Positions 1 to 6,950 of a stretch of 12,278 nucleotides of DNA are shown here, piece after piece; within the stretch, counting starts at the first letter, position 1; the number at the start of each line of letters is the position of its first letter. Under the pieces are notes generated by a model. It worked only from the letters and a program-made list of their open reading frames with translations. It made no database searches and was not told the DNA's origin. Source of the DNA: an uncultured Eubacterium sp. (GTDB lineage Bacteria; Bacillota; Clostridia; Lachnospirales; Lachnospiraceae); NCBI GenBank assembly GCA_946412445.1, contig CAMKHH010000005.1:1-12278 (forward strand). The letters run 5' to 3'. A program made the translations under genes and the position numbers.

Positions 1-1079
1 TACTGAAGATGCTTTACCGGGAATCTGAGATTCTGATTTTTGATGAGCCAACCGCTGTTTTGACGCCACAGGAAATAGAATCGCTGCTGGAAATCATCCG
101 CTCTTTGAGAGCGGATGGAAAAACGATTCTTCTCATTTCACATAAGCTGGAGGAAATAAAACAAGTGGCAGACCGTTGTGCGATTCTGAATCAGGGAAAG
201 CTGATTGCGGTCAGGGATGTTGCCGATACATCTACAAAAGAGATGGCCAATCTTATGGTGGGGAGAGAGGTTATCTTAAATCTGGCAAAGAAAACACCGG
301 AGTATAAAGATGTGGTGCTGGAAGTAAAAAATCTGACTGTTCATAATGCGGATAAATTCCCGGTTGTCAAAAACGTCAGCTTTTCCATAAGAGGAGGAGA
401 GATATTTGCAATTGCCGGAGTGTCAGGAAACGGGCAGACAGAAATTGCAGATGCCATAGCCGGCATGCTGCCGGCAAAAAAGGGGACAATCATCTTAAAC
501 GGAAAAGATATCACAGATTACAACATTCGAAAAAGAATGATAGATGGTATTTCCTATATACCGGAAGACCGGCATAACTGCGGACTGGTATTGGATTTTA
601 CACTTGCAGAGAATATTGCACTGCGCAGTTATTTTAAAGAGCCATTGTCAAAACAGGGAATCCTGCAAAATAAAAAGATAGACCAATATGGGAAAGAGAT
701 CATTGAATCCTACGATATCAGAAGCGGAAGAGGAACAAAAACGAAAGTCCGATCCATGAGCGGGGGAAACCAGCAGAAAGCAATTATCGGAAGAGAAATC
801 GAATTGCAAAATCCATTGATGATTTTTGTCCAGCCAACCAGAGGTCTGGATATTGGTGCGATTGAAAATATCCAGAAACAGATTTTACAGGAACGTGATT
901 TGGGGAAAGCGGTATTACTGGTATCTCTGGAGCTCGATGAGATTATGGAGCTTGCCGATACCATCGGAGTTGTATATGGTGGAGAAATGTTGAAAATAGC
1001 AGATGCCAGAGCTTTAAGCGCCAACGAAGTCGGAGAATTTATGATGGGGGTAAAAACTCATGAGAAAAGTGAAATATGA
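1..1079 (+). CDS. ABC transporter ATP-binding protein (nucleoside/BMP-type, two NBDs), 5' truncated
   Basis: This is the 3' part of a tandem-NBD ATPase that would power the two permeases downstream; the reading frame is open to the left edge (codons from base 3), so the first Walker A and signature lie outside. Numbering from the Met at base 9: NBD1 shows Walker B ILIFDEPTA (D12, E13) and an H-loop LLISHK (H45). NBD2 has a P-loop-like GVSGNGQT (137-144), signature MSGGNQQK (250-257), and a Walker B where the acidic pair is replaced (MIFVQPTRGLD, Q275); its H-loop reads LVSLELDE with no His. This asymmetric, half-degenerate pattern is normal for the RbsA/YufO/NupO family, so it is not decay. 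The family imports nucleosides or sugars from an extracellular lipoprotein; nucleoside is preferred here because of the permease types and the deaminase downstream. Its stop overlaps the next gene by 20 bp. Family confident, substrate inferred. Confidence 0.9.
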   Translation, partial: LKMLYRESEILIFDEPTAVLTPQEIESLLEIIRSLRADGKTILLISHKLEEIKQVADRCAILNQGKLIAVRDVADTSTKEMANLMVGREVILNLAKKTPEYKDVVLEVKNLTVHNADKFPVVKNVSFSIRGGEIFAIAGVSGNGQTEIADAIAGMLPAKKGTIILNGKDITDYNIRKRMIDGISYIPEDRHNCGLVLDFTLAENIALRSYFKEPLSKQGILQNKKIDQYGKEIIESYDIRSGRGTKTKVRSMSGGNQQKAIIGREIELQNPLMIFVQPTRGLDIGAIENIQKQILQERDLGKAVLLVSLELDEIMELADTIGVVYGGEMLKIADARALSANEVGEFMMGVKTHEKSEI

Positions 1080-2223
1080 AATTAAAAAGGGATTTGTTAA
1101 GCTGTTGGGCAATGAAAAGACTCAATTTATTGCAATCCCTGTTTTTTCCATCATAATCAGCCTGATTGCAGGGTCTGCTGTTATCGCATTAACCGGAGGT
1201 TCGCCGTTTCAAGCTTTTAAAAATCTGCTGCAGGGCTGTGGAATTCTGTCAAAACCCTCTTATGCAGGGTTTAAAAGTCCTCTCACAGACTTTACCAGCT
1301 TCTTAAATGCCATGACTCCGATGCTCTTTGCAGCTTTGGCAGTATCGCTTGCATTGAAGGCTGGATTATTTAATATCGGGGTTTCGGGACAAATGCTGAC
1401 TGCCGGATTCATAGCTTCAATTACGGTAGGGTATGCGGCATCTCTGCCTGCACCGCTTGCGAAACTGCTGGTTCTTTTCATCGGAATTGCAGCCGGTATG
1501 CTGGTGGGCGGATTGATTGGATTTCTAAAGCATAAATTTAATATCAATGAAGTGGTATCCTCCATCATGCTCAATTATATTGCGCAGTATGTCATTGCAT
1601 TTTTCATTAACACAAAATATGTGGATCCGGTATCAAGACAGTCTAAAGAGGTGACAGATGCTTCCAGACTTACGCTGATGGGAACAGCAGTCGGAAATCT
1701 GAAGATTGATATTCCTCTTGGAATTGTACTCGCAGTAATTGCTGCTTTCTTACTGCGCTTTCTGATTCAAAGAACGACTGCAGGCTTTGAAATTAAGGCA
1801 GTGGGGGCCAGTCCGAAGGCGGCGAAGTATGCAGGGATGAACGTGGGGAAAAATATAGTTCTGACCATGATGATTTCAGGGGGATTGGCAGGACTGGCGG
1901 GAGTGACATATTTCCTTGGATATTTTGCATCCATACAGCCCAAAGTATTGCCGTCTACCGGATTCGATGCCATTGCCGTCGCAATTTTAGGAAATGCGAA
2001 TCCGATTGGAAATATCTTTTCCTCCTTCCTGATTACAATTTTAAGTAAGGGAAGCACTTACATGAGTTCTGCCGGAGGAGTACAGGCAGAAATCGCGTCT
2101 GTTATCACTGGAATTATTCTGCTGTGCAGTGCCTGTGGAGTGTTTATAAAGGATTGGGTTGCTAAAATGAAAGAGGAAATTTCAGAAGAGACAAAAGATG
2201 GCCAGAAACAGGAGGTGCACTGA
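1060..2223 (+). CDS. ABC transporter permease, nucleoside type (NupP/YufP-like)
   Basis: A 387-residue hydrophobic protein, one of two membrane subunits of the importer. It has a short basic cytosolic N-terminus (1-20), a first membrane segment at about 23-45, then several further segments. Diagnostic BPD_transp_2 features are FNIGVSGQM (104-112), NEVVSSIMLNYIA (163-175) and a later loop GASPKAAKYAGMNV (about 250-263) that in this family contacts the ATPase. Length fits the larger permease of the family. The start ATG lies 20 bp inside the ATPase gene behind a G-rich stretch (GATGGGGG), and its TGA is two bases before the next ATG, so translational coupling on both sides is likely. Acts in the cytoplasmic membrane as a heterodimer with the following permease. 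Substrate specificity cannot be read directly. Confidence 0.9.
   Translation: MRKVKYEIKKGFVKLLGNEKTQFIAIPVFSIIISLIAGSAVIALTGGSPFQAFKNLLQGCGILSKPSYAGFKSPLTDFTSFLNAMTPMLFAALAVSLALKAGLFNIGVSGQMLTAGFIASITVGYAASLPAPLAKLLVLFIGIAAGMLVGGLIGFLKHKFNINEVVSSIMLNYIAQYVIAFFINTKYVDPVSRQSKEVTDASRLTLMGTAVGNLKIDIPLGIVLAVIAAFLLRFLIQRTTAGFEIKAVGASPKAAKYAGMNVGKNIVLTMMISGGLAGLAGVTYFLGYFASIQPKVLPSTGFDAIAVAILGNANPIGNIFSSFLITILSKGSTYMSSAGGVQAEIASVITGIILLCSACGVFIKDWVAKMKEEISEETKDGQKQEVH
2210..2217 (+). promoter_or_regulatory. Ribosome binding site fixing the start of permease 2
   Basis: AGGAGGTG sits 7 nt before the ATG at 2225. An in-frame ATG at 2198 lies upstream of this site and inside the end of permease 1, so it is very unlikely to be used. 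Confidence 0.85.
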
Positions 2224-2224
2224 T

Positions 2225-3184
2225 ATGAATACAATTATAATTGACGGTCTTTCATTTGCACTGCCTTTGTTTATTATGGCAATTGGAGGAATTTACTGTG
2301 AAAAAAGCGGGATTACGAATCTGGCGCTGGAGGGGCTGCAGGGATTTGGCGCTTTTATCGGTTCCTTATTTGTCGTATTAACTGCTGACATGTTTCAGGC
2401 GGGATCTATGTCCCAGGTATTGCTTGCACTTCTTTTTGCTATGCTGGGAGGCGCGGCATATTCTCTGCTCCATGCAGCGTTGTGTATTAAGTTTAAGGCT
2501 GATCAGACAATCAGTGGTGTGGTGCTGAATATTCTGGCGGCAGCACTTACTACTTTTTTGGTTAAACAGTTAAATCCGATTTTATTCGGGGCACCGTCTG
2601 ATAAATTTCAGCTGGGAGTGTCCACCCGGGTTACAGTTCCGGGACTGGCGAAGATACCGCTTCTGGGAGCCGTCTTTACCAGGCTTTATCCCTTTGAAAT
2701 TGTGATTGTAATTGTGGCCTTTATTGCATGGTTTGTACTTTATAAAACCAGATACGGGCTTCACTTAAGAGCCTGTGGAGATAACCCCCATGCAGTGGAT
2801 GCGGCGGGTATCCGTGTGGGACGGGTCAGACTGGCGGCTGTTTTGGTATCGGGCGCTCTATCAGGAATAGCCGGTATGTGCTTTGCCTATTCAATATCCG
2901 CTAACTTTTCATCCGCGATTTATGTGGGATACGGCTATCTGGCCATAGCGGCCCTGATATTCGGAAACTGGAAGATACTTCCTACATTAGCGGCATGTCT
3001 GATCTTTGGTTTTGCAAAGTCAGGAGGAAACCAGCTGGTATTGATCTTAAAGATGCCCAGTGCCTACTCTGATCTTGTGATGATACTTCCATATATTCTG
3101 ACTCTTGTTTTGCTGATATTCTTCTCAAAACACAACCATGCACCCCGTGCACTTGGAGAAATCTATGATAAAGGAAAACGGTAA
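2225..3184 (+). CDS. ABC transporter permease, nucleoside type (NupQ/YufQ-like)
   Basis: The second membrane subunit, 319 residues from the ATG at 2225 (chosen for its strong ribosome binding site; the longer frame from 2198 would add nine residues, MARNRRCTD, with no matching signal). It starts with a hydrophobic segment (residues 1-23), followed by the family motif KSGITNLALEGLQGFGAF, which corresponds to the usual K-GxxNxxxEGxxxxGAF of BPD_transp_2 permeases. A cytosolic loop RACGDNPHAVDAAGIRV matches the family's RAxGxNPxAAxxxGI coupling loop. The protein ends with hydrophobic segments and a short basic tail. Together with the preceding permease it would form the translocation path for a nucleoside or related ligand. 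It follows the first permease without a gap and is followed after 24 bp by the amidohydrolase, so all belong to one operon. Confidence 0.9.
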   Translation: MNTIIIDGLSFALPLFIMAIGGIYCEKSGITNLALEGLQGFGAFIGSLFVVLTADMFQAGSMSQVLLALLFAMLGGAAYSLLHAALCIKFKADQTISGVVLNILAAALTTFLVKQLNPILFGAPSDKFQLGVSTRVTVPGLAKIPLLGAVFTRLYPFEIVIVIVAFIAWFVLYKTRYGLHLRACGDNPHAVDAAGIRVGRVRLAAVLVSGALSGIAGMCFAYSISANFSSAIYVGYGYLAIAALIFGNWKILPTLAACLIFGFAKSGGNQLVLILKMPSAYSDLVMILPYILTLVLLIFFSKHNHAPRALGEIYDKGKR

Positions 3185-3208
3185 AGGAAAAGGAGGGAAG
3201 GAAAGGCT

Positions 3209-4486
3209 ATGAGCGTAAGATTTCATAACTGTAAACTGCTTACAATGACGGACGGTATTAAAATAGAGGACGGTGAACTCTGGGTGGAAGGAAGCCGCAT
3301 CACCCATGTGGGAGCGGTGAAGGAACAAAGGGACGAAAAGCAGTGGGACAGGGAGCTGGATTGTAAAGGGAATCTTCTGATGCCGGGATTCAAAGATGCC
3401 CACACGCATTCACCAATGACTTTTTTAAGGTCATATGCAGATGACCTTCCACTGCTCTCCTGGCTGAATGATCAGGTATTTCCCATGGAAGCCAAACTGA
3501 CGAAAGAAGATGTCTATTGCTTTTCCAAACTGGCAATTCTGGAATATCTGACAAGTGGAATCACTTCTAACTTTGACATGTATTACTTTACAGAACAGAA
3601 TGTACAGGCTTCTGTGGATACGGGGTTTCGGACGGTACTCACTTCAGGGCTAAATGATTTCCAAAGCTCCATAGAGGAGGTAGAAGCGGAATATCTGACC
3701 TATAACAATTATCATGAAAGAATCAGCTATAAACTGGGGTTCCATGCCGAATACACCACATCCCGGGCATTGCTGGAAAAATTATCGGATCTGGCACACA
3801 AGTATCAGGCACCGGTCTACACGCATAATTCGGAAAGCCTTTCGGAGGTACAGCAATGCATTGCGCGCAATGGCATGACGCCTACGGTATATCTGAACAA
3901 ACTGGGCTTATTTGAATTTGGCGGAGGTGGATTTCACTGTGTTCATATGTCAGAGGAAGATCTGGAGATTTTCAGGGAGAAAGGGTTGTATGTGGTCACT
4001 AATCCAGGCTCCAATGTGAAATTAGCCAGTGGAATTGCACCGCTTGAAAAGATGCTGGAGCTCGGAATCGAACTCGGAATCGGAACGGATGGTCCTGCCA
4101 GCAATAACTGTCTGGATATGTTTCGGGAAATGTTCCTGGCAACGGGGCTTCAGAAGCTGAAATATCAAGATGCGTCCGCATTAAAGGCAGAGTCGGTTTT
4201 ATATATGGCAGTAAGCGGAGGTGCAAAGGCGATGGGACTGACAGAGTGTGACACCTTGGCAGAGGGAAAGCTGGCCGATTTGATTCTGATTGACTTAAAT
4301 CAGCCGAATATGCAGCCTGTAAATAATATAGCAAGAAATATTGTTTACAGCGGCAGCAAAAGCAATGTAAAATTGACAATGGTCAACGGAAGGATTCTTT
4401 ATGAAGATGGAAGATTTGATATAGGAGCAGATCCCGGGGATTTATATAAAGAAGCAAATGACCGGGTGAGCAAAATCAAGGGATAA
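3209..4486 (+). CDS. Amidohydrolase, MTA/SAH/adenosine deaminase-like
   Basis: A 425-residue cytosolic metal-dependent hydrolase of the amidohydrolase superfamily, closest by motif to 5-methylthioadenosine/S-adenosylhomocysteine deaminases (MtaD) and related aminopurine deaminases. Metal ligands visible: H65 and H67 in DAHTHS, H206 in THNSES with E209 as the likely proton-shuttle glutamate, the HCVH group (243-246), and D294 in GTDGPASNN. The substrate-loop HAxYT motif appears as HAEYTTS (179-185). The C-terminal ADLILIDL (356-363) belongs to the small beta-sandwich domain. The start at 3209 follows AGGAGG at 3191-3196; spacing is somewhat long (12 nt), with GGAAAGG closer. Sitting last in a nucleoside-transport operon, it probably deaminates an imported adenosine-type nucleoside or derivative. 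Guanine or cytosine deaminase is less likely; the exact substrate is not decidable from sequence. Confidence 0.85.
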   Translation: MSVRFHNCKLLTMTDGIKIEDGELWVEGSRITHVGAVKEQRDEKQWDRELDCKGNLLMPGFKDAHTHSPMTFLRSYADDLPLLSWLNDQVFPMEAKLTKEDVYCFSKLAILEYLTSGITSNFDMYYFTEQNVQASVDTGFRTVLTSGLNDFQSSIEEVEAEYLTYNNYHERISYKLGFHAEYTTSRALLEKLSDLAHKYQAPVYTHNSESLSEVQQCIARNGMTPTVYLNKLGLFEFGGGGFHCVHMSEEDLEIFREKGLYVVTNPGSNVKLASGIAPLEKMLELGIELGIGTDGPASNNCLDMFREMFLATGLQKLKYQDASALKAESVLYMAVSGGAKAMGLTECDTLAEGKLADLILIDLNQPNMQPVNNIARNIVYSGSKSNVKLTMVNGRILYEDGRFDIGADPGDLYKEANDRVSKIKG

Positions 4487-4521
4487 TAGAGATACGTAAT
4501 ACGGTTTGTCTTTGCTTTTCA

Positions 4522-4544
4522 GTGTTCTACTGTTGTGCGAACAC
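4522..4544. repeat. Inverted repeat over the -35 region, possible operator
   Basis: GTGTTC (4522-4527) and GAACAC (4539-4544) form a perfect 6-bp inverted repeat separated by 11 nt. Its right arm abuts the proposed -35 hexamer at 4533-4538. The position suits a repressor or activator site for the DUF1538/PII operon, but no regulator is identified and a chance match is possible. Confidence 0.35.
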
Positions 4545-4561
4545 CAAATTTGAGGTATAAT
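4533..4561 (+). promoter_or_regulatory. Putative sigma-A promoter for the DUF1538/PII operon
   Basis: A consensus -10 TATAAT (4556-4561) lies 17 nt after a weak -35 TTGTGC (4533-4538). Transcription would begin near 4568, giving a leader of about 100 nt. The perfect -10 box is the main support; the -35 box matches poorly, which fits a promoter needing an activator. Confidence 0.55.
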
Positions 4562-4571
4562 AATATAGTTC

Positions 4572-4609
4572 ATAAAAATCCGGTCGACCAAACTTGCCCG
4601 GATTTTTAT
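4572..4609. terminator. Hairpin, likely bidirectional terminator or leader stem-loop
   Basis: A perfect 12-bp stem (ATAAAAATCCGG at 4572-4583 with its complement at 4598-4609) encloses a 14-nt loop. CCGG at the top with five T after it (five A on the left arm) gives a Rho-independent terminator shape in both directions. It probably ends the nucleoside operon, whose stop is at 4486. However, the promoter at 4533-4561 lies upstream of it, so the hairpin would also open the leader of the DUF1538 message almost at its 5' end. Confidence 0.6.
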
Positions 4610-4636
4610 AGTAAAAGACAACTGAAGGGAGGCACT

Positions 4637-4654
4637 ATGCACAGAAATGTGTAA
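4637..4654 (+). CDS. Possible five-codon leader peptide (MHRNV)
   Basis: AAGGGAGG at 4625-4632 is the only good ribosome binding site between the promoter and the DUF1538 gene. It is correctly placed (4 nt after the GGAGG core) not for that gene but for ATG 4637, which opens a five-codon frame encoding MHRNV and stopping at 4652-4654. A second tiny frame, ATG ATC TTA TGA (4658-4669), overlaps the DUF1538 start by ATGA. This could be a leader peptide with reinitiation at 4666. It could equally be coincidence or a sequence error that hides the true start. Confidence 0.3.
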   Translation: MHRNV

Positions 4655-4665
4655 ACTATGATCTT

Positions 4666-6237
4666 ATGAAGACAATTCGTACATTAAAAGAAACCTTTGT
4701 ATCCTCATTACCCCTCGCTGCCGTTATGATTGTGATGTGTGTGTTTGTTTCACCCATGGAAGATGCATTTAACTATGTGAAATTACTTATCGGATATGTA
4801 TCTGTTGTAGTGGGGCAATCATTATTTCTGGTGGGGCTGGATGAAAGTATTCTGCCTATTGGTAAACTGGTGGGAAACTCTCTGGTAAAACTTAAGAAGA
4901 CTGTTTTTATTATCACCTTCGGATTATTGTTCGGTCTGCTCTCAACGGTGGCTGAGCCGGCTCTGGCGGTTCTGGCAAGGCAAACCCATATGTTGATGGA
5001 TATTGTTGATGTTACTACGTTTATTTGGATTATGAGCGTAGGGATCGGTGTATTCGTCGGATTTGCATTGTTCCGCATTCTAAAGAATATCAATATTAAA
5101 ATCGTATTTGCTGTATTGTATATTGTAATATTCCTGACTGCAATTTTTGTACCGGAAGAATTTATAGCTCTGGCGTTTGATGGCAGCGGAGCCACCACGG
5201 GCGATATTTCGGTACCCTTTATACTGGTTCTTGGTATGGGGGCATCCACGACGATGTCAAAGAGCAAAACAACCGATGACACGTTTGGCATTATCGGAAT
5301 GGCATCAGTCGGACCGATTTTGGCAGTATTTATCTATGGAATTCTGTTAAAAATCAAAAACGGCGGAGTAGTTCCCCAGGCAAATGCCTATATGCCGGAA
5401 ACGACGGAAACGCTGAGAAGCATTCTTCTGGGAAACTTATGGGATGTGGCTTTTGCGATTCTTCCAATTGTTCTGGTCTTTCTGGTGTTCCAGTTTATAC
5501 TGATTAAGCTTCCGGCAAAAGAACTCATCCGGATACTGATGGGGACGATTCCTGTTTATTTCGGGCTTTTAATCTTTCTATCGGGAATTGACTATGGGTT
5601 TGCCTACGCAGCTAAGTATATCGGTGAAATTTTCTTCGATCCGTCACGTCCGGGCTGGTATAAGTGGCTGCTGTTAGTGATTGGATTTATTCTGGGTGTC
5701 GCTATTACGCTGTCAGAGCCGGCGGTTACGGTGCTGGGAGACCAGGTGGATGAAATTACCAAAGGGCACATCAAGAAATCCACCATACGGACAACGCTGG
5801 CTATTGGAATTGGATTTGCCGCCTTGCTGAGCATGCTTAAAATCCTTACACAAATCAACATCCTTTACTTTTTGATACCGCTTTATGCAGTGGCAATTAT
5901 CCTGATGAAATTTGCACCGAAGCTCTTTGTAGGGCTTGCATTTGATTCGGGAGGTGTTACCGGCGGGGCGCTTACATCCGCGTTTCTCACCCCCCTGACC
6001 CTTGGTGTTGCACAGGCAGTCGCAGCCACGGCAGGTTCCAGGGCACAGTCTGTTTTAACCAATGGATTTGGTATAATTGCTTTTATTTCAGTTACGCCCT
6101 TGATTGCTGTGCAGATTTTAGGTATTATATATGAAGTACGACTGAAAAAGATTAGAAGGGAAACAGTGGAAGAAGAAGTTATGGATCTGGAAAATTTATT
6201 GGCTGATGATGCGGAGGATGTAGAGTATGAACGGTGA
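4666..6237 (+). CDS. DUF1538 family membrane protein, two tandem repeats (possible cation/proton antiporter)
   Basis: A 523-residue polytopic membrane protein with two copies of the DUF1538 domain. Repeat 1 (about 1-230) carries VAEPALAVLA (95-104), FDGSGATTGDIS (171-182) and FGIIGMASVGPILAV (207-221). Repeat 2 (about 280-495) carries the matching LSEPAVTVLGDQ (349-360), FDSGGVTGGALTS (426-438) and FGIIAFISVTPLIAV (468-482). The paired EPA and FDxxGxTxG motifs within membrane segments look like the working elements of an inverted or duplicated transporter fold. From memory, DUF1538 pairs (UmpAB in Halomonas) have been reported as Na+(K+)/H+ antiporters; function here is inferred from that. 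The C-terminal tail (499-523) is cytosolic and strongly acidic. The ATG at 4666 has no ribosome binding site of its own, and no upstream in-frame start exists. It overlaps the next gene by 11 bp. Confidence 0.85.
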   Translation: MKTIRTLKETFVSSLPLAAVMIVMCVFVSPMEDAFNYVKLLIGYVSVVVGQSLFLVGLDESILPIGKLVGNSLVKLKKTVFIITFGLLFGLLSTVAEPALAVLARQTHMLMDIVDVTTFIWIMSVGIGVFVGFALFRILKNINIKIVFAVLYIVIFLTAIFVPEEFIALAFDGSGATTGDISVPFILVLGMGASTTMSKSKTTDDTFGIIGMASVGPILAVFIYGILLKIKNGGVVPQANAYMPETTETLRSILLGNLWDVAFAILPIVLVFLVFQFILIKLPAKELIRILMGTIPVYFGLLIFLSGIDYGFAYAAKYIGEIFFDPSRPGWYKWLLLVIGFILGVAITLSEPAVTVLGDQVDEITKGHIKKSTIRTTLAIGIGFAALLSMLKILTQINILYFLIPLYAVAIILMKFAPKLFVGLAFDSGGVTGGALTSAFLTPLTLGVAQAVAATAGSRAQSVLTNGFGIIAFISVTPLIAVQILGIIYEVRLKKIRRETVEEEVMDLENLLADDAEDVEYER

Positions 6238-6547
6238 TAAACGAAAGAATATTGTCTATCTTATTCTGATTGCGGGGAGGAAGCTGCAAAGTTCTCTGCT
6301 TGATTTTCTTTCGGATGAAGATGCAAAAGTAGTTCATATCCTATATGGAAAGGGTGCGGCATCGGCCAAACCTTCTCTGGTGGAGGCATTCGGGTTTACG
6401 CCCGAAGAAAATAAGGTAATTATAACCTGTGTTCTTACAAGGGAAAAAGCCGATAATGTGCTGGGACTGCTTGTGAGAAAATATAAGTTTGATAAGCCAA
6501 ATACTGGAATCGCGTTTACTATAAGTGTAGACGGGTTATCATTTTAA
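6227..6547 (+). CDS. PII-like (GlnB-fold) protein, first of two
   Basis: A 106-residue soluble protein with the beta-alpha-beta layout of PII signalling proteins: first strand IVYLILIAG (9-17), a helix, a T-loop-like stretch YGKGAASAKPSLVEAFGF (40-57), strand NKVIITCVL (62-70), helix TREKADNVLGLLVRKY (71-86) and the closing NTGIAFTISVDG (92-103), which sits where classical PII has its ligand-binding C-terminal strand. Classical trimeric PII proteins bind ATP/ADP and 2-oxoglutarate and block partner proteins through the T-loop. The classical uridylylation motif is not present, so modification by GlnD is unlikely. The ATG at 6227 follows CGGAGG (6212-6217) inside the 3' end of the DUF1538 gene, so the two are translated together. 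It probably senses a nucleotide and controls the membrane protein; that link is inference from context. Confidence 0.75.
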   Translation: MNGDKRKNIVYLILIAGRKLQSSLLDFLSDEDAKVVHILYGKGAASAKPSLVEAFGFTPEENKVIITCVLTREKADNVLGLLVRKYKFDKPNTGIAFTISVDGLSF

Positions 6548-6551
6548 TGGT

Positions 6552-6556
6552 GGAGG
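6552..6556 (+). promoter_or_regulatory. Ribosome binding site fixing the start of the second PII-like gene
   Basis: GGAGG lies 8 nt before ATG 6565. The in-frame ATG at 6547 overlaps the previous stop as TAATG but precedes this site, so 6565 is the better start. Confidence 0.75.
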
Positions 6557-6564
6557 AAAAAGTA

Positions 6565-6867
6565 ATGAAGAATAAAAAAGCCCTCTTTATTGTAGTGAAC
6601 AGCGGCTTTGCTGAGGAGATTACTGATATTATCCATGAACAGGGTGCGTGCGGGGCCACGATACTGAATGCCCGTGGGGTAGGACTCAATGTGGAAAAGA
6701 TTATGGGTATTACTGTAGGTTATGAAAGAGAGATGGTTCTCAGTATCGTTGACGAAGAGGTAGCTGAGGGAATTATGGCGGCTGTTAAAGAAAAGTCGGG
6801 GATCAAGTCTCCGGCTCATGGAATATGTATGATACTTCCTGTGGACAAGATGATAGAGACTGTTTAG
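6565..6867 (+). CDS. PII-like (GlnB-fold) protein, second of two
   Basis: A 100-residue protein from ATG 6565; starting at 6547 would add six residues (MVEEKV). Order of elements: first strand KALFIVVNSG (5-14), helix AEEITDIIHEQG (16-27), then GATILNARG (30-38), which matches the GARGATIxxARG pattern common in PII-family proteins found beside membrane proteins. A T-loop region follows (39-52), then strand EREMVLSIV (54-62), helix DEEVAEGIMAAVKEK (63-77) and the last strand GICMILPVD (86-94). It differs clearly from the first PII-like protein in length, T-loop and N-terminus, so it is not a recent duplicate. The two may form separate trimers or mixed ones. The gene closes a tight three-gene unit with DUF1538; no terminator is seen directly after it. 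Role in gating or stabilising the membrane protein is inferred. Confidence 0.8.
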   Translation: MKNKKALFIVVNSGFAEEITDIIHEQGACGATILNARGVGLNVEKIMGITVGYEREMVLSIVDEEVAEGIMAAVKEKSGIKSPAHGICMILPVDKMIETV

Positions 6868-6894
6868 ACGGAAAGAAATTATGGATATATTCCC

Positions 6895-6923
6895 TTGAGC
6901 GTGGTATTATAGGGTCATAGATT
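6895..6923 (+). promoter_or_regulatory. Weak candidate promoter before the dehydrogenase
   Basis: TTGAGC (6895-6900) and TAGATT (6918-6923) are separated by 17 nt, each matching consensus in four of six positions. The 83-nt gap shows no terminator, so the dehydrogenase could be read from this promoter, from the DUF1538/PII operon, or both. Confidence 0.3.
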
Positions 6924-6950
6924 TTTATTTCAATTCAGGAGGATGGGAAT

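Noticed and set aside
760..1000. Inactivating mutations in the second nucleotide-binding domain of the ABC ATPase
   Set aside because: Loss of the Walker B acids and the H-loop His in this domain is usual in this ATPase family.
2198..2224. Start of permease 2 at ATG 2198
   Set aside because: It precedes the ribosome binding site at 2210-2217; ATG 2225 is correctly spaced.
4773..5291. Minus-strand 172-codon reading frame opposite the DUF1538 gene
   Set aside because: Its composition is a mirror of the membrane-protein codons; no start signal or motif supports it.
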